From the NCBI GenBank assembly GCA_903824785.1, contig CAIJYD010000099.1, forward strand, positions 1-35,661: 35,661 bases of DNA, given 5' to 3'. A program made the translations under genes and the position numbers. The notes beneath the pieces were generated by a model. That model saw only the letters and a list, made by a program, of their open reading frames with translations. It searched no databases and was not told the DNA's origin. Every line of letters begins with the position of its first letter. Positions within the stretch are counted from its first letter, which is position 1. This DNA is from an uncultured Bacteroidota bacterium (GTDB lineage: Bacteria; Bacteroidota; Bacteroidia; Bacteroidales; VadinHA17). Below, one piece after another: positions 14,869-23,952 of this stretch.

Positions 14869-17502
14869 TTGTATTTTATCACAGAAAAGCGGTTGATTGT
14901 AGTATTCCTGGTGATGGTTCAATATTTTTCATTGTTCGCACAGGAAGGAACAGTTGCAATGGATACTTTGGTTATTCAGAAAGATTCCGTGTCAACCGAT
15001 ACCATTCTGACCAGATATCGCCGCTCTTCACCCAATGCAATTTCACAGAAGGTTTCCTATTCTGCCGCCGGCCATATTAAAAGGGATATTATCAACAAGA
15101 AAGTTGTTCTTATCGAATCAGCAGTTGTCAATTACGGTGAGATTGAGATCAAAGCCGACTCGATTGTTTTTGATATGACTACTAATCTGCTTTTTGCAGC
15201 TGGAAGAAGAGATACCACTGGCAAAAATATCGGAACACCTGCTTTTAAAGAGGGCTCACAGGAATTTGAGGCTGAGGAGCTTACATATAATTTCAAAACA
15301 CGGAAAGCTCTTATAAAAAATATTATCACCAAGCAGGCAGATGGTCTCCTTCACAGTGCTTTTACAAAGCTTCTTGAAGATGGTACTTCCAATATTTCAA
15401 AAAGCACCTATTCTACCTGCGATGCCGATACTCCGCATTTTTATATTAATCTTCCAAAAGCAAAAGTCTATCCCGGCGAAAAGATAATTTCAGGTCCGGG
15501 AAATCTTGTTATTGAAGGTATTCCGTTGCCTCTGGTTATCCCGTTTGGCTATTTCCCCGTAAATACTAAAAAAGCTGCTTCGGGTATAATGTTTCCTCGG
15601 ATTGGCGAAGAGCGTGAACGTGGATATTCGCTGACTGAAGGGGGGTATTATTTCGCAATAAGCGATTATTTTGATCTTGCCCTGAGTGGAAACATGTATT
15701 CAAATGGTACATGGATGGGTACGGCACAAACAAATTATAACAGACTATATAAATACAGCGGGAATTTTAATTTCAGTTATGCCAAGAATGTAACAGGTCA
15801 TAAAGGATTATCTGATTTCAGCGAATCGACCAACTACCGGCTCGGATGGAATTATAACCAGGATGCAAAAGCCTCACCGGGATCCAGATTTTCTGCAAGC
15901 GTAAATATGAGCTCAAGCGAGTTCGATCGGAATAACAGCTATAGTGTTGCCGACCATGTAACAACTCAGAGGCAATCAAGCATAAGTTATTCCAAATCGT
16001 GGGATGGAACTCCTTTCAACCTTTCGGCAAGTATGAATCATAGCCAGAACGTCAAGAATAAAACCGTCAGCTTAAACCTTCCGAAGGTCAATTTTAATGT
16101 TGGAAGAATTTATCCGCTTAAGTCCAGGAAAAGCTCCGGATCGACAAAATGGTACCAGGAGCTTCAGTTTCAATATACTGCATCACTTGATAACCAGATA
16201 AATACAACTGATACCCTTCTGTTTACAAAAGATGTCTTCAAGAATATGAAAAATGGATTTAAGCATGAGGCCCCTTTGAGTTTGCAGCTGCGACCTTTCA
16301 GAAATTTCTCGATCTCCCCTTCCTTAACCTATTCAGGGGTTTTGTATTCTCAAAAGATTGAAAAAGTATGGAACTCTGAAAACCGGACTGTTGTTAACGA
16401 TACCACTATGGGAGCATTCTATGGACAAGCCATTAAACCAACAATCAGTGCAAGTTACGCCCCCCAGATCTTCGGAACCTATGCATTCACTAATCCTGAT
16501 TCCAGGATTCAGGCAATTCGTCATGTTATAAAACCATCAATCGGTTTCAATTATGTTCCGGCTGTGCCTGGCCTCAGCTCTGACATGTACAGAACCGTTA
16601 AGACCGATACAATGGGAGGTTTCCGTGAATATTCTATTTATGAAGGCAATATATTCGGAACACCTTCATTGTCAAATAAAAGCGGCAGCGTTTCCTTTGG
16701 TCTCATAAATATTATCGAAGCAAAGGTTTTCGAAAAAAATGATACAACAGGAAAGGCCAAAAAAGTAAAAATCCTTGATAATTTCGGAATCAATACATCT
16801 TATAATATTTTTGCCGACTCCTTGAAATGGGCACCGGTTACCATGACATTCAGAACTATGATCCTGAATAACATTAATATCTCGGCAAATGGCAGCTTTT
16901 CACTTTATGGTATGGATAAAGACGGCAGAATGATCAACACGTTTGCTTATGAACAAGATAAAAAGCTGATGCGGCTGAGCAGTTTTACCACAAGTTTCAA
17001 TTTCAGTGTGAGTGATTTATTAAAGGGGAAAAAAGACAAGAATAGCAATAATGCTGCCCCGGTGGCCCCAACTCAGGGCATTGGGAAAAATAACATTATG
17101 GGCGGACCGAATTTAACAGGGCCTCAGGATCCGGCCGGCTCGTTAACTGATGCATACGGATATCCTGCATTCGATGTACCCTGGGGTCTTAATCTGAGTT
17201 ACAGTCTTAATTACAGCAAACCCGGGCTTAAATCGAATATCTCACAGACACTTTCAATAGATGGCAATATGGCATTTACAAAAAAAATGTCAATGACCTA
17301 TACAAGCGGATATGACTTCAAAAACAAGGAGATAACAATGACCCAGATCGGAATGAAGCGCGATCTTCATTGCTGGGAGATGAATTTTAACTGGATCCCC
17401 AACGGTACAATGAAAGGGTGGAATTTTACTCTTAGAGTTAAAGCTTCTGTGCTTGGCGATCTGAAATATGAGAGAAGAAAAGATTTTCACGATACCTACT
17501 AA
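14869..17502 (+). CDS. lptD: LPS-assembly outer-membrane protein, LptD family
   Basis: LptD is the outer-membrane beta-barrel that inserts lipopolysaccharide into the outer leaflet. The 877-residue protein starts with a signal peptide (MYFITEKRLIVVFLVMVQYF, cut after FAQ). The start codon is TTG. The nearest in-frame ATG, at residue 17, would cut the signal peptide in half, so TTG is the better choice. Residues about 60-210 are an OstA-type periplasmic domain (DIINKKVVLIESAVVNYGEIEIKAD is typical in pattern). The rest is a large barrel with alternating aromatic strands, ending in a C-terminal Tyr. An internal low-complexity stretch near 725-760 is likely a loop. The length suits the Bacteroidota form. 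ridA follows after 48 bases. The promoter element at 14641-14648 serves it. Confidence 0.88.
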   Translation: MYFITEKRLIVVFLVMVQYFSLFAQEGTVAMDTLVIQKDSVSTDTILTRYRRSSPNAISQKVSYSAAGHIKRDIINKKVVLIESAVVNYGEIEIKADSIVFDMTTNLLFAAGRRDTTGKNIGTPAFKEGSQEFEAEELTYNFKTRKALIKNIITKQADGLLHSAFTKLLEDGTSNISKSTYSTCDADTPHFYINLPKAKVYPGEKIISGPGNLVIEGIPLPLVIPFGYFPVNTKKAASGIMFPRIGEERERGYSLTEGGYYFAISDYFDLALSGNMYSNGTWMGTAQTNYNRLYKYSGNFNFSYAKNVTGHKGLSDFSESTNYRLGWNYNQDAKASPGSRFSASVNMSSSEFDRNNSYSVADHVTTQRQSSISYSKSWDGTPFNLSASMNHSQNVKNKTVSLNLPKVNFNVGRIYPLKSRKSSGSTKWYQELQFQYTASLDNQINTTDTLLFTKDVFKNMKNGFKHEAPLSLQLRPFRNFSISPSLTYSGVLYSQKIEKVWNSENRTVVNDTTMGAFYGQAIKPTISASYAPQIFGTYAFTNPDSRIQAIRHVIKPSIGFNYVPAVPGLSSDMYRTVKTDTMGGFREYSIYEGNIFGTPSLSNKSGSVSFGLINIIEAKVFEKNDTTGKAKKVKILDNFGINTSYNIFADSLKWAPVTMTFRTMILNNINISANGSFSLYGMDKDGRMINTFAYEQDKKLMRLSSFTTSFNFSVSDLLKGKKDKNSNNAAPVAPTQGIGKNNIMGGPNLTGPQDPAGSLTDAYGYPAFDVPWGLNLSYSLNYSKPGLKSNISQTLSIDGNMAFTKKMSMTYTSGYDFKNKEITMTQIGMKRDLHCWEMNFNWIPNGTMKGWNFTLRVKASVLGDLKYERRKDFHDTY

Positions 17503-17550
17503 TGTGGAAAATGCTTATCCTAACACCATAATAATAAAGCTATTACCAGT

Positions 17551-17931
17551 ATGAATAAAAGAATTATAAGTACAGCAAAAGCACCTGCGGCAATCGGCCC
17601 ATACAGCCAGGCAGTTGAAATGAATCAGACGCTTTTTGTTTCAGGCCAGATTCCGATAAACCCTGAAACAGGTAAACTGGTTGAGGGCGATATCTCGGTG
17701 CAGACAGAACAGGTATTCAGAAATATTGCAGCAATTCTTGATGAAGCAGGTTATACTTTTTCCGATGTGGTTAAATCAACCTGCCTCTTAAGCGATATGG
17801 CCAATTTTAAAGCCATGAATGAAGTTTATGCCGGATATTATCCTGAGAAGCAGCCGGCAAGGGCAGCATTTGCCGTAAAAGAACTGCCACTGGGTTCATT
17901 GATTGAAATAGAAACCATTGCAATGAAATAA
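17551..17931 (+). CDS. ridA: RidA family enamine/imine deaminase
   Basis: RidA hydrolyses reactive enamine and imine intermediates, such as those from threonine dehydratase, and so protects PLP enzymes in the cytoplasm. The 126-residue length is the family standard. Key motifs are APAAIGPYSQAV near the N-terminus, LFVSGQIPI, and the C-terminal RAAFAVKELPLGSLIEIE with the conserved Arg that binds the substrate carboxylate and the conserved Glu. It lies 48 bases after lptD on the same strand and is closed by a bidirectional terminator shared with the convergent ribosomal genes. Confidence 0.95.
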   Translation: MNKRIISTAKAPAAIGPYSQAVEMNQTLFVSGQIPINPETGKLVEGDISVQTEQVFRNIAAILDEAGYTFSDVVKSTCLLSDMANFKAMNEVYAGYYPEKQPARAAFAVKELPLGSLIEIETIAMK

Positions 17932-17932
17932 A

Positions 17933-17968
17933 AAAAAGAGGCTGCCTCTTTTGAGACAGCCCCTTTTT
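17933..17968. terminator. bidirectional intrinsic terminator between ridA and rplI
   Basis: AAAAAGAGGCTG pairs with CAGCCCCTTTTT (12 positions, one mismatch) around a 12-base loop. Flanking A and T runs give a U-tract in both directions, which suits the convergent stops of ridA and rplI. Confidence 0.85.
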
Positions 17969-17987
17969 ATAATATTGAAAGGATATT

Positions 17988-18434
17988 TTATTCTCCTTTT
18001 ATTTCAAAGTCAACTTCAACTCTTACATCTCTGTGAAGTTTTACAATAGCTTTGTAATTACCTACCTCCTTAATCTGATCTTCAGGCAGAGTAATATTTC
18101 TGCGGTCAATATCAAATCCTTTTTCTTTAAGCGATTCAGCTATCTGAATTGTATTGACTGATCCGAATATTTTTCCGGAAGTACTTGTTTTGGCGCCTAC
18201 AATAATTTTCACTTCTGCAAGCCTGCCTGCTATCTCCTGAGCTGCAACTTTTATCTTCTCCTCTTTATGAGCTCTCTGTCTGAGATTCTCGGTATGCATC
18301 TTTTTTGCTGATGAAGAAGCAGCTACGGCAAAACCATTCGGGATCAGAAAATTTCTTCCGTATCCGTCTTTAACATTTACTATGTCGTCCTTCTGCCCTA
18401 GCTTGTTGACGTCCTGTATTAGTATAATTTCCAT
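17988..18434 (-). CDS. rplI: 50S ribosomal protein L9
   Basis: L9 binds 23S rRNA domain V and helps keep the reading frame. The 148-residue protein has the L9 signature at the N-terminus (MEIILIQDVNKLGQKDD, then VKDGYGRNFLIPNG), a long connecting helix rich in Lys and Glu, and the C-terminal domain (KIFGSVNTIQIAESL, then VEVDFEIKGE). It is last in the rpsF-rpsR-rplI operon, 12 bases after rpsR, and ends at the shared terminator. Confidence 0.97.
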   Translation of the reverse strand: MEIILIQDVNKLGQKDDIVNVKDGYGRNFLIPNGFAVAASSSAKKMHTENLRQRAHKEEKIKVAAQEIAGRLAEVKIIVGAKTSTSGKIFGSVNTIQIAESLKEKGFDIDRRNITLPEDQIKEVGNYKAIVKLHRDVRVEVDFEIKGE

Positions 18435-18446
18435 AATTAATCCTCC

Positions 18447-18716
18447 TTATTTTAAAAGGTCAGTAACATAAGGAAGAAGAGCTACGTGTCGGGCTCTTTT
18501 AACGGCTTTAGCCACTTTCCTTTGATATTTAAGTGAAGTACCTGTGATTCTGCGTGGAAGAATCTTACCCTGGTCATTCAGGAATTTTTTAAGAAATTCA
18601 GGGTCTTTATAATCGATATAACGGATCCTGTTCTTCTTGAATCTGCAGTATTTCTTTTTTTTGATCTCAACCGTTGGGGGAGTCAAATATCTGATTTCTG
18701 ATTCGTTCTGTGCCAT
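18447..18716 (-). CDS. rpsR: 30S ribosomal protein S18
   Basis: S18 forms a pair with S6 on the platform of the small subunit. The 89-residue protein has the S18 core [15 protein letters not shown], then [19 protein letters not shown] and [13 protein letters not shown] lysine-rich [10 protein letters not shown] precedes the core. It lies between rpsF, 3 bases upstream, and rplI, 12 bases downstream. Confidence 0.97.
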   Translation of the reverse strand: MAQNESEIRYLTPPTVEIKKKKYCRFKKNRIRYIDYKDPEFLKKFLNDQGKILPRRITGTSLKYQRKVAKAVKRARHVALLPYVTDLLK

Positions 18717-18719
18717 ATC

Positions 18720-19073
18720 TTATTCCTCCTTCGATTTACCTGATTCTTTCTGTCTTCTCTTCTTCTCTGCATATTCGACGGCAAATTTTTCCATCCTGAA
18801 AGTTAAAAACCTGATTATCCTTTCATCTCTGCGATACTGGACTTCAAGTTTCTCGATTAGATCACCAGTGCCTTTAAATTCTAACAGATAATAGAAGCCG
18901 GTTGACTTCTTCTGTATGGGGTAGGCAAGTTTTTTTAAACCCCAGTTCTCTTCATGAACGATCTCACCGCTGTTGTCGGTAATGACCTTCTTGAATTTTT
19001 GTACCGCTTCCTTCATCTGGTTCTCAGATAAAACGGGAGTTGCAATGAAAACGGTTTCGTACTGATTCAACAT
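18720..19073 (-). CDS. rpsF: 30S ribosomal protein S6
   Basis: S6 binds S18 and 16S rRNA. The 117-residue protein begins [17 protein letters not shown] and shows the S6 pattern: [17 protein letters not shown], then [10 protein letters not shown] and the [15 protein letters not shown] strand. The charged tail of about 20 residues ([15 protein letters not shown]) is longer than in E. coli after maturation. It leads the operon. A well-formed Bacteroidota promoter lies 39-68 bases upstream, leaving a short leader with no room for the S6:S18-binding RNA motif known from other phyla. Confidence 0.96.
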   Translation of the reverse strand: MLNQYETVFIATPVLSENQMKEAVQKFKKVITDNSGEIVHEENWGLKKLAYPIQKKSTGFYYLLEFKGTGDLIEKLEVQYRRDERIIRFLTFRMEKFAVEYAEKKRRQKESGKSKEE

Positions 19074-19111
19074 AGTAATTAATTGTTTATTAGTTTAATG
19101 TTTTTGGCTCG

Positions 19112-19141
19112 CAAAAGTACAACTATTTTGTTTTATTCAAA
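19112..19141 (-). promoter_or_regulatory. complete Bacteroidota promoter (-33 and -7) of the rpsF operon
   Basis: On the minus strand the -33 element TTTG (19138-19141) is followed after 18 bases by the -7 element TACTTTTG (19112-19119), an exact TAnnTTTG. The spacing and both boxes agree with the described consensus of the Bacteroidota primary sigma factor. It is the best promoter in the window. Confidence 0.75.
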
Positions 19142-19245
19142 AATTAATCAGTGAAAAAATTCCACTTAATAATCTGGCTCTGATAATTGTTCCGCCCAAA
19201 GGTCGATAATTTTAGCTTAGCGTTTTATACGGAAGGCTTTTTAAC

Positions 19246-19253
19246 TATATTTG
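19246..19253 (+). promoter_or_regulatory. Bacteroidota -7 promoter element for dnaX
   Basis: TATATTTG, an exact TAnnTTTG, 40 bases ahead of the dnaX ATG. A T-rich CGTTTTATAC at about 19221-19230 could serve as -33 region. The element lies at the front of the extended open frame of dnaX (from TTG at 19251), which argues for the downstream ATG as the true start. Confidence 0.6.
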
Positions 19254-19292
19254 TATTTCAAAATATTTGAAAGAAACGAGGGTCAGAAATTT

Positions 19293-21038
19293 ATGGAAAA
19301 CTTTATTGTTTCAGCAAGAAAATATCGTCCTGGAAGTTTTGAAATGGTTGTAGGTCAGGACTCTATAACAAACACTCTGAAAAGTGCCATTAAGAATAAC
19401 CATCTTGCCCATGCCTACCTTTTTTGTGGTCCGCGTGGTGTGGGAAAAACTACCTGTGCCCGGATATTTGCCAAAACCATTAACTGCATTAACCTTGATG
19501 AAAACTCAGAAGCCTGCGATAAATGTGAGTCATGTATTTCATTTAATACTCTTCGATCTTTTAATATTCATGAACTTGATGCTGCTTCCAACAATAAAGT
19601 AGAGGATATCAGAAGTCTTAACGATCAGGTCAGGATCCCGCCACAGATCGGAAAGTACAGCATCTATATCATTGATGAGGTTCATATGCTTACTTCATCT
19701 GCATTCAATGCTTTTCTTAAAACACTTGAAGAGCCACCTTCACATGCAATTTTTATTCTGGCTACTACTGAAAAACATAAAATAATTCCAACTATTCTTT
19801 CGAGGTGCCAGATATTCGACTTTAACCGGATAAAAATTGAAGATATTGTAAGCCGCCTGATGTTTGTGGCAAAAAAAGAGAACATAATTGCCGAAGAGGA
19901 AGCCCTTCATATAATCGGTCAGAAAGCTGATGGCGCTCTCCGTGATGCATTATCAATATTCGATCAGATTGTAAGTCTTAGTGGCAAAACAATAACTTAT
20001 AAAGATGTAATTGAGAACCTTAATGTTCTCGACTATGAATATTATTTCAAATGTATCGAAGCAGCCCTTTCAGGGGATGTCTCTTCTATGTTGCTCACGT
20101 TTAATGAGATCCTCGAGAAAGGATTTGACGGGCATAATTTTATTTCGGGGATCAACAGCCACCTGCGTGATCTTCTTGTCAGCAAAGATCAGTCTACCAT
20201 AAAGCTTCTTGAGACGACTCCTTCGGTGCGACAAAGATATTTACAGCAGACCGAAAAATGTTCCGTCGATTTCTTATTTAAGGCTCTTGAAACAGGAACT
20301 AATTGTGATCTGACATACAAAAGCAGTAAGAATCAGCGCCTGCATGTGGAACTCTCACTGATACGGTTATGTATGCTGACAGCGGTGCAGGGAGCTGAGG
20401 TTGAAAAAAAAAATCCTGACCAGACCCCTTTGACAATAAAGGATAAAGATCAACCAATTCCTGCAAAATCTGAAATTTCTGGAAAAGAGAGTCATTATTC
20501 CGAAAAAGAGACAACCAGACCGGAAAACATCCATTCGAAACAGGTTTCGGTTGCGGATAAACAATCAAAGGCATTTTCAATTAAAGAGGTAATCTCCGAT
20601 GATAATAAGCCAATTGAAAAATCGGGGCAGGTAAATGAACCTGTTGTTAAAGAGGCTCAACCGAGAACAAAAGCAGAATTCACCCCCGAAGCTTTTGAAG
20701 CTGTCTGGAACGAATTTGTTCAACAATTGCAGGGTGATGGAACCCGGATTGTAAGTATGTTTAAAGCAATCAAGACTGAAGTAGATGATGACAAGACAGT
20801 AAAAATCCATCTCAGCAATACTGATCAGAAAGATATATTTATACTGAATTACAAACAAAAATTATTGAATTTTCTCGAAAATAAACTGATTACTGCCGGA
20901 CTGGATATTGAAACAATCGTTGACATGTCACAACCGGAAGATATCCTCTATTCGGATGATCAGAAGAATACCTATCTCTTGAAAAAATATCCCATTCTGA
21001 AGGAGATGAAAAAAAACTTTAATCTCGATATAAATTAA
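19293..21038 (+). CDS. dnaX: DNA polymerase III clamp-loader subunit gamma/tau
   Basis: DnaX is the ATPase of the clamp loader, which opens the beta clamp onto primed DNA; the tau form also joins polymerases and helicase. The start at 19293 gives 581 residues beginning MENFIVSARKYRPGSF, the normal DnaX front. The open frame extends 14 codons further to a TTG inside the promoter, which is rejected. Motifs: Walker A GPRGVGKT (46-53), zinc-binding Cys65, Cys75, Cys78 and Cys81, Walker B with DEVH (128-131), sensor-1 LATTE, and the SRC motif with arginine finger (170-172). Domains I-III end near residue 370. A low-complexity charged linker and a C-terminal domain from about 470 follow. At the end of domain III there is a run of ten A, described separately. 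It diverges from rpsF and is followed by a histidine kinase after 30 bases. Confidence 0.95.
   Translation: MENFIVSARKYRPGSFEMVVGQDSITNTLKSAIKNNHLAHAYLFCGPRGVGKTTCARIFAKTINCINLDENSEACDKCESCISFNTLRSFNIHELDAASNNKVEDIRSLNDQVRIPPQIGKYSIYIIDEVHMLTSSAFNAFLKTLEEPPSHAIFILATTEKHKIIPTILSRCQIFDFNRIKIEDIVSRLMFVAKKENIIAEEEALHIIGQKADGALRDALSIFDQIVSLSGKTITYKDVIENLNVLDYEYYFKCIEAALSGDVSSMLLTFNEILEKGFDGHNFISGINSHLRDLLVSKDQSTIKLLETTPSVRQRYLQQTEKCSVDFLFKALETGTNCDLTYKSSKNQRLHVELSLIRLCMLTAVQGAEVEKKNPDQTPLTIKDKDQPIPAKSEISGKESHYSEKETTRPENIHSKQVSVADKQSKAFSIKEVISDDNKPIEKSGQVNEPVVKEAQPRTKAEFTPEAFEAVWNEFVQQLQGDGTRIVSMFKAIKTEVDDDKTVKIHLSNTDQKDIFILNYKQKLLNFLENKLITAGLDIETIVDMSQPEDILYSDDQKNTYLLKKYPILKEMKKNFNLDIN
20404..20413 (+). 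other. A10 slippery run in dnaX, candidate tau/gamma switch
   Basis: Codons 371-374 read GAA AAA AAA AAT, a G followed by ten A. One extra A, or a -1 shift, gives GAA AAA AAA AAA TCC TGA and stops at residue 375. One missing A gives GAA AAA AAA ATC and then stops at TGA six codons later. Both products would contain exactly the clamp-loader core, like gamma. E. coli makes gamma by -1 ribosomal frameshifting on an A-rich heptamer and Thermus by transcriptional slippage on nine A, in the same part of the gene. Confidence 0.55.
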
Positions 21039-21068
21039 TGTGCTGCAAATAAATCAGGATTATTACCG

Positions 21069-23009
21069 ATGAAGAAGAAGTTAATAGTATCTGATGAAAA
21101 TGATTACCTGAAATTCCTTAAAGCAGAGAAGGAGATTTCAGATAAGATTATTAACCATTCCAGGTCGATGATAAGTGTCATTAACCGCAATTATATTTAT
21201 GAAAAAGTGAACAGTACTTTCTGTAATACGCACAGGGTAACTTACGATTCTATGGTAGGTAAATCTCTTGGGGAAGTATGGGGTTATGAGACCTTCAACA
21301 GTATAATTAAAAAAAACATCGACTTATGCTTTACAGGAAGAACGGTCAGATATGAAGCATCGTTCGATTTACCTCAATTGGGAAAAAGATATTTTGAGGT
21401 TGTTTTTCGTCCTGTTTCAGAAGATAATAATGAGATAAACTATATTCTGGCCGAGACATTTGATATAGATGATCTGATCCGTTCCAGACTTATTGCCATT
21501 GAAAATGAAGAAGCGCTAAGACGGCTGGAAACAAACCTGCCAATAGGTTTTCTGAGATGCGATACCGAAGGAAGAATAATGCATGCCAATAAAACCTTTC
21601 TCAGGCTTATGGATTGCAACGATGAATTTTCAGTAACCTCCATGAATATCAAGCAGTTTTATCCCGGGGATAGTCTGTTTGAAATCCAGCTTAACTATCT
21701 TCTTGAAAAAAACTCAAAAACATTTGGAAGAGTTTTGCTTATAAACTGCAAAGGGAGAGAGGTGCCATGTCGTATCAGCGGATTTATGGCTGCAGATGAT
21801 TCAGGTGCAACCTCTTTTATCGATTTTATTATTGAAGACCTGTCGTATGAAATGATGCTCGAAAATCGGCTTATTCAGGCACAGAAACTTGAGACAATAG
21901 GAGCACTTGCCGGTGGTATTGCACACGATTTTAATAATATACTTGCAACAATCTCCGGTTATTCGGAAATGTTGCAGGACGACCTGCCAAAAAATTCACT
22001 ATTATCCGATAAAGTCAGAAAGATTCAGGGAGCTGTCAATAAAGCACAATCACTTACAAATCAAATACTTACCTTCAGCAGGCAAGTAGAGCAGGAAAAA
22101 ATTCCGGTAAGTGTAGCAGAGGTTGTGAAGGATACTATAGGATTTTTAAAATCAGCTCTCCCTCACAATATTACAGTTAAAAGCCGAATCACCAGAAAAA
22201 ACGCAAATGTATTTGCCGATCCTACTCAACTATTCAGGGTCTTCCTTAACCTAATGACAAATGCCATACAGGCTATGGAGGAGAATGGTGGTACACTTTC
22301 TGTTAATATGACCGTTACCGACAGGAAACTGGTTATGCATGAATTAAATAAAGATATTGTTGCAGATGAGTATGTTCTGCTGACTTTTAAGGATACGGGA
22401 AAAGGAATGGACCCCTCTCTCCTCGGCAGAATTTTTGAACCATTCTTTACAACCAGAGAGGTGGGAAAGGGTACAGGTCTGGGCCTCTCTGTCATTTATG
22501 GTATCATTTCTGAGCTGGAGGGAGAAATTCTTGTTTCAAGTCAGAAGGGGAAAGGATCGGTTTTTTATGTCTACCTTCCGGTATCTTCTCAGTATGCTGA
22601 TTTTTCGGGAAACCTGTCTGACAGAAAAAAAATTGTACTGATAAAGGGTAATGAATACGAATCCCGGATATTCTCAATGGCACTTGAAAACTCGGGCTTT
22701 AGTCTTAGTTTTGTTTCAGAGCAGATGCAGCTGATAAAGGTAATGTCAGATGTAAAAGAGAAGCCTGACCTGATTATATACATGAGCGATTCAAAACAGA
22801 TTACGCCCGAAGACTTTATCACCATTTTCCGGCAGTTGAAGATTAAAACGCCATCTATTCTCATTACCGAACCAGGACATGAGTTTTTAGAAGAAAAATT
22901 ACTAAATTCGGGCATTATTAATCAGCATCTTATTCAGCCTGTTTCTCTGAAGGAGATCAGAAACGCAATTCAGATTTCTTTGAGAACAGAAAAAAATGAT
23001 AAAACTTAA
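21069..23009 (+). CDS. PAS-PAS hybrid-type histidine kinase with degenerate receiver tail
   Basis: A cytoplasmic sensor kinase of 646 residues with no membrane helix. Two PAS-like domains cover about 28-135 and 150-258. The HisKA segment has the phosphorylated His286 in [15 protein letters not shown]. The ATPase domain has the N box [11 protein letters not shown] (Asn398), the G1 box DTGKGMD (Asp442), the F box FEPFFTT and the G2 box GKGTGLGL, all intact. Residues about 520-640 have the length and strand pattern of a receiver domain, but the acidic pair is replaced by KG (526-527), the phospho-acceptor position is Met572 and the switch Lys is Gln623. That domain cannot be phosphorylated in the usual way and may instead act in regulation. 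The single-domain receiver 13 bases downstream is the obvious partner. The family with AHDFNN motif often uses such stand-alone receivers. Confidence 0.85.
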   Translation: MKKKLIVSDENDYLKFLKAEKEISDKIINHSRSMISVINRNYIYEKVNSTFCNTHRVTYDSMVGKSLGEVWGYETFNSIIKKNIDLCFTGRTVRYEASFDLPQLGKRYFEVVFRPVSEDNNEINYILAETFDIDDLIRSRLIAIENEEALRRLETNLPIGFLRCDTEGRIMHANKTFLRLMDCNDEFSVTSMNIKQFYPGDSLFEIQLNYLLEKNSKTFGRVLLINCKGREVPCRISGFMAADDSGATSFIDFIIEDLSYEMMLENRLIQAQKLETIGALAGGIAHDFNNILATISGYSEMLQDDLPKNSLLSDKVRKIQGAVNKAQSLTNQILTFSRQVEQEKIPVSVAEVVKDTIGFLKSALPHNITVKSRITRKNANVFADPTQLFRVFLNLMTNAIQAMEENGGTLSVNMTVTDRKLVMHELNKDIVADEYVLLTFKDTGKGMDPSLLGRIFEPFFTTREVGKGTGLGLSVIYGIISELEGEILVSSQKGKGSVFYVYLPVSSQYADFSGNLSDRKKIVLIKGNEYESRIFSMALENSGFSLSFVSEQMQLIKVMSDVKEKPDLIIYMSDSKQITPEDFITIFRQLKIKTPSILITEPGHEFLEEKLLNSGIINQHLIQPVSLKEIRNAIQISLRTEKNDKT

Positions 23010-23022
23010 TTCTTAATATATT

Positions 23023-23409
23023 ATGCCTTGTGTACTGATCGTTGAAGATGATAAAGAATTGAGGGAAATGATTAAGATCGCCCTTATAAGAAGGAAATTT
23101 ACTGTTCTTGAAGCAGAAAATGGGAGAGAGGCAATCCTTCATTTTAAACCATCAATTACAGATGTTGTTGTAACTGACATTATTATGCCCGAAGAGGATG
23201 GACTTAATGTAATTATAAAACTCAAGGAATTTAAACCGGATCTTAAGATTATTGCAATATCAGGCGGAGGAAAAGCAGGTCCCGGAAGTTATCTTAAACT
23301 GGCAAAAGCACTTGGAGCAAATGCGATATTCTCAAAACCATTTTCTGTAAATGATCTTATCGCAAAAATTGAAGAATTTACGGGAAGTGAACAACCGGCT
23401 GACCTTTAG
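23023..23409 (+). CDS. single-domain response regulator (receiver only)
   Basis: A 128-residue CheY-like protein with no output domain. Acidic pair Asp9-Asp10 in VEDDKE, phospho-acceptor Asp52 in VVTDIIMPEEDG, Ser80 in AISGGG at the switch position, and the conserved Lys105 in FSKPF are all present. It starts 13 bases after the histidine kinase stop and is almost certainly its phosphoryl target. Without an output domain it must act by protein contact or pass the phosphate on. Ferritin follows after 30 bases. Confidence 0.93.
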   Translation: MPCVLIVEDDKELREMIKIALIRRKFTVLEAENGREAILHFKPSITDVVVTDIIMPEEDGLNVIIKLKEFKPDLKIIAISGGGKAGPGSYLKLAKALGANAIFSKPFSVNDLIAKIEEFTGSEQPADL

Positions 23410-23439
23410 TGTTAATATATAAACATTAATAATATAATT

Positions 23440-23952
23440 ATGATAAAGAAAAAAATTGAAGATATCTGCAACAGGCAGGTCGAAAGAGAAGGGTTCTCTT
23501 CAAACCTCTATCTTGCAATGGCCTCATGGGCTGAAACTAACGGATTTAGTGGAGTCGCCGGATGGTTATATGCCCAGGCAGAAGAAGAGAGACTTCATTT
23601 TCTGAGGTTTATTAAATATATTAATGAAAGAGGCGGCAAAGCCGTTATTCCTGAGTTGAAGATGCCACAAGCGGAGTATAAATCTGTTGAGGATGTCTTT
23701 AAAGAAGTTCTGGCGCACGAGGAATTTGTAACCAACAGCATTAATGAAATTGTTTCTCTGACTATGGAAGAGAAAGACTTCAATACACAAAACTTCCTTC
23801 AATGGTTTGTAATGGAACAGGTTGAAGAGGAGGCTTCGGTACGTGGGATACTTGACAAGGTAAGGCTTGTCGGGGCCAATAATATGTATCAGTTCGACAG
23901 GGATATTATGAGTTTACGCACTCCTCCGGCAAATGCTCAGGCTGGTCAATGA
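23440..23952 (+). CDS. ftnA: bacterial non-haem ferritin
   Basis: Ferritin oxidises Fe(II) and stores it as a mineral inside a 24-subunit shell. The 170-residue length is normal. The ferroxidase ligands align residue for residue with E. coli FtnA: Glu17 (EREGF), Glu50 and His53 (EEERLHF), Glu94 (HEEF), Gln127 (MEQVEEE) and Glu130. The C-terminal tail RTPPANAQAGQ is loose. The stop overlaps the start of the secreted protease (ATGA), and the receiver gene lies 30 bases upstream, so it may be co-transcribed with the two-component genes. No iron-box or TAnnTTTG element was seen directly ahead of it. Confidence 0.95.
   Translation: MIKKKIEDICNRQVEREGFSSNLYLAMASWAETNGFSGVAGWLYAQAEEERLHFLRFIKYINERGGKAVIPELKMPQAEYKSVEDVFKEVLAHEEFVTNSINEIVSLTMEEKDFNTQNFLQWFVMEQVEEEASVRGILDKVRLVGANNMYQFDRDIMSLRTPPANAQAGQ

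Noticed and set aside
17500-17515. TGTGGAAAA after lptD as a DnaA box
   Set aside because: Isolated, imperfect (also seen at 8605-8613 on the other strand); no cluster.
19074-19111. S6:S18-binding leader RNA ahead of rpsF
   Set aside because: The predicted leader is about 35 bases, AT-rich, and contains no hairpin with the CCG loop expected of that motif.
19251-19292. Upstream extension of dnaX to TTG
   Set aside because: The TTG lies inside the promoter -7 element and the extra residues are not DnaX-like.
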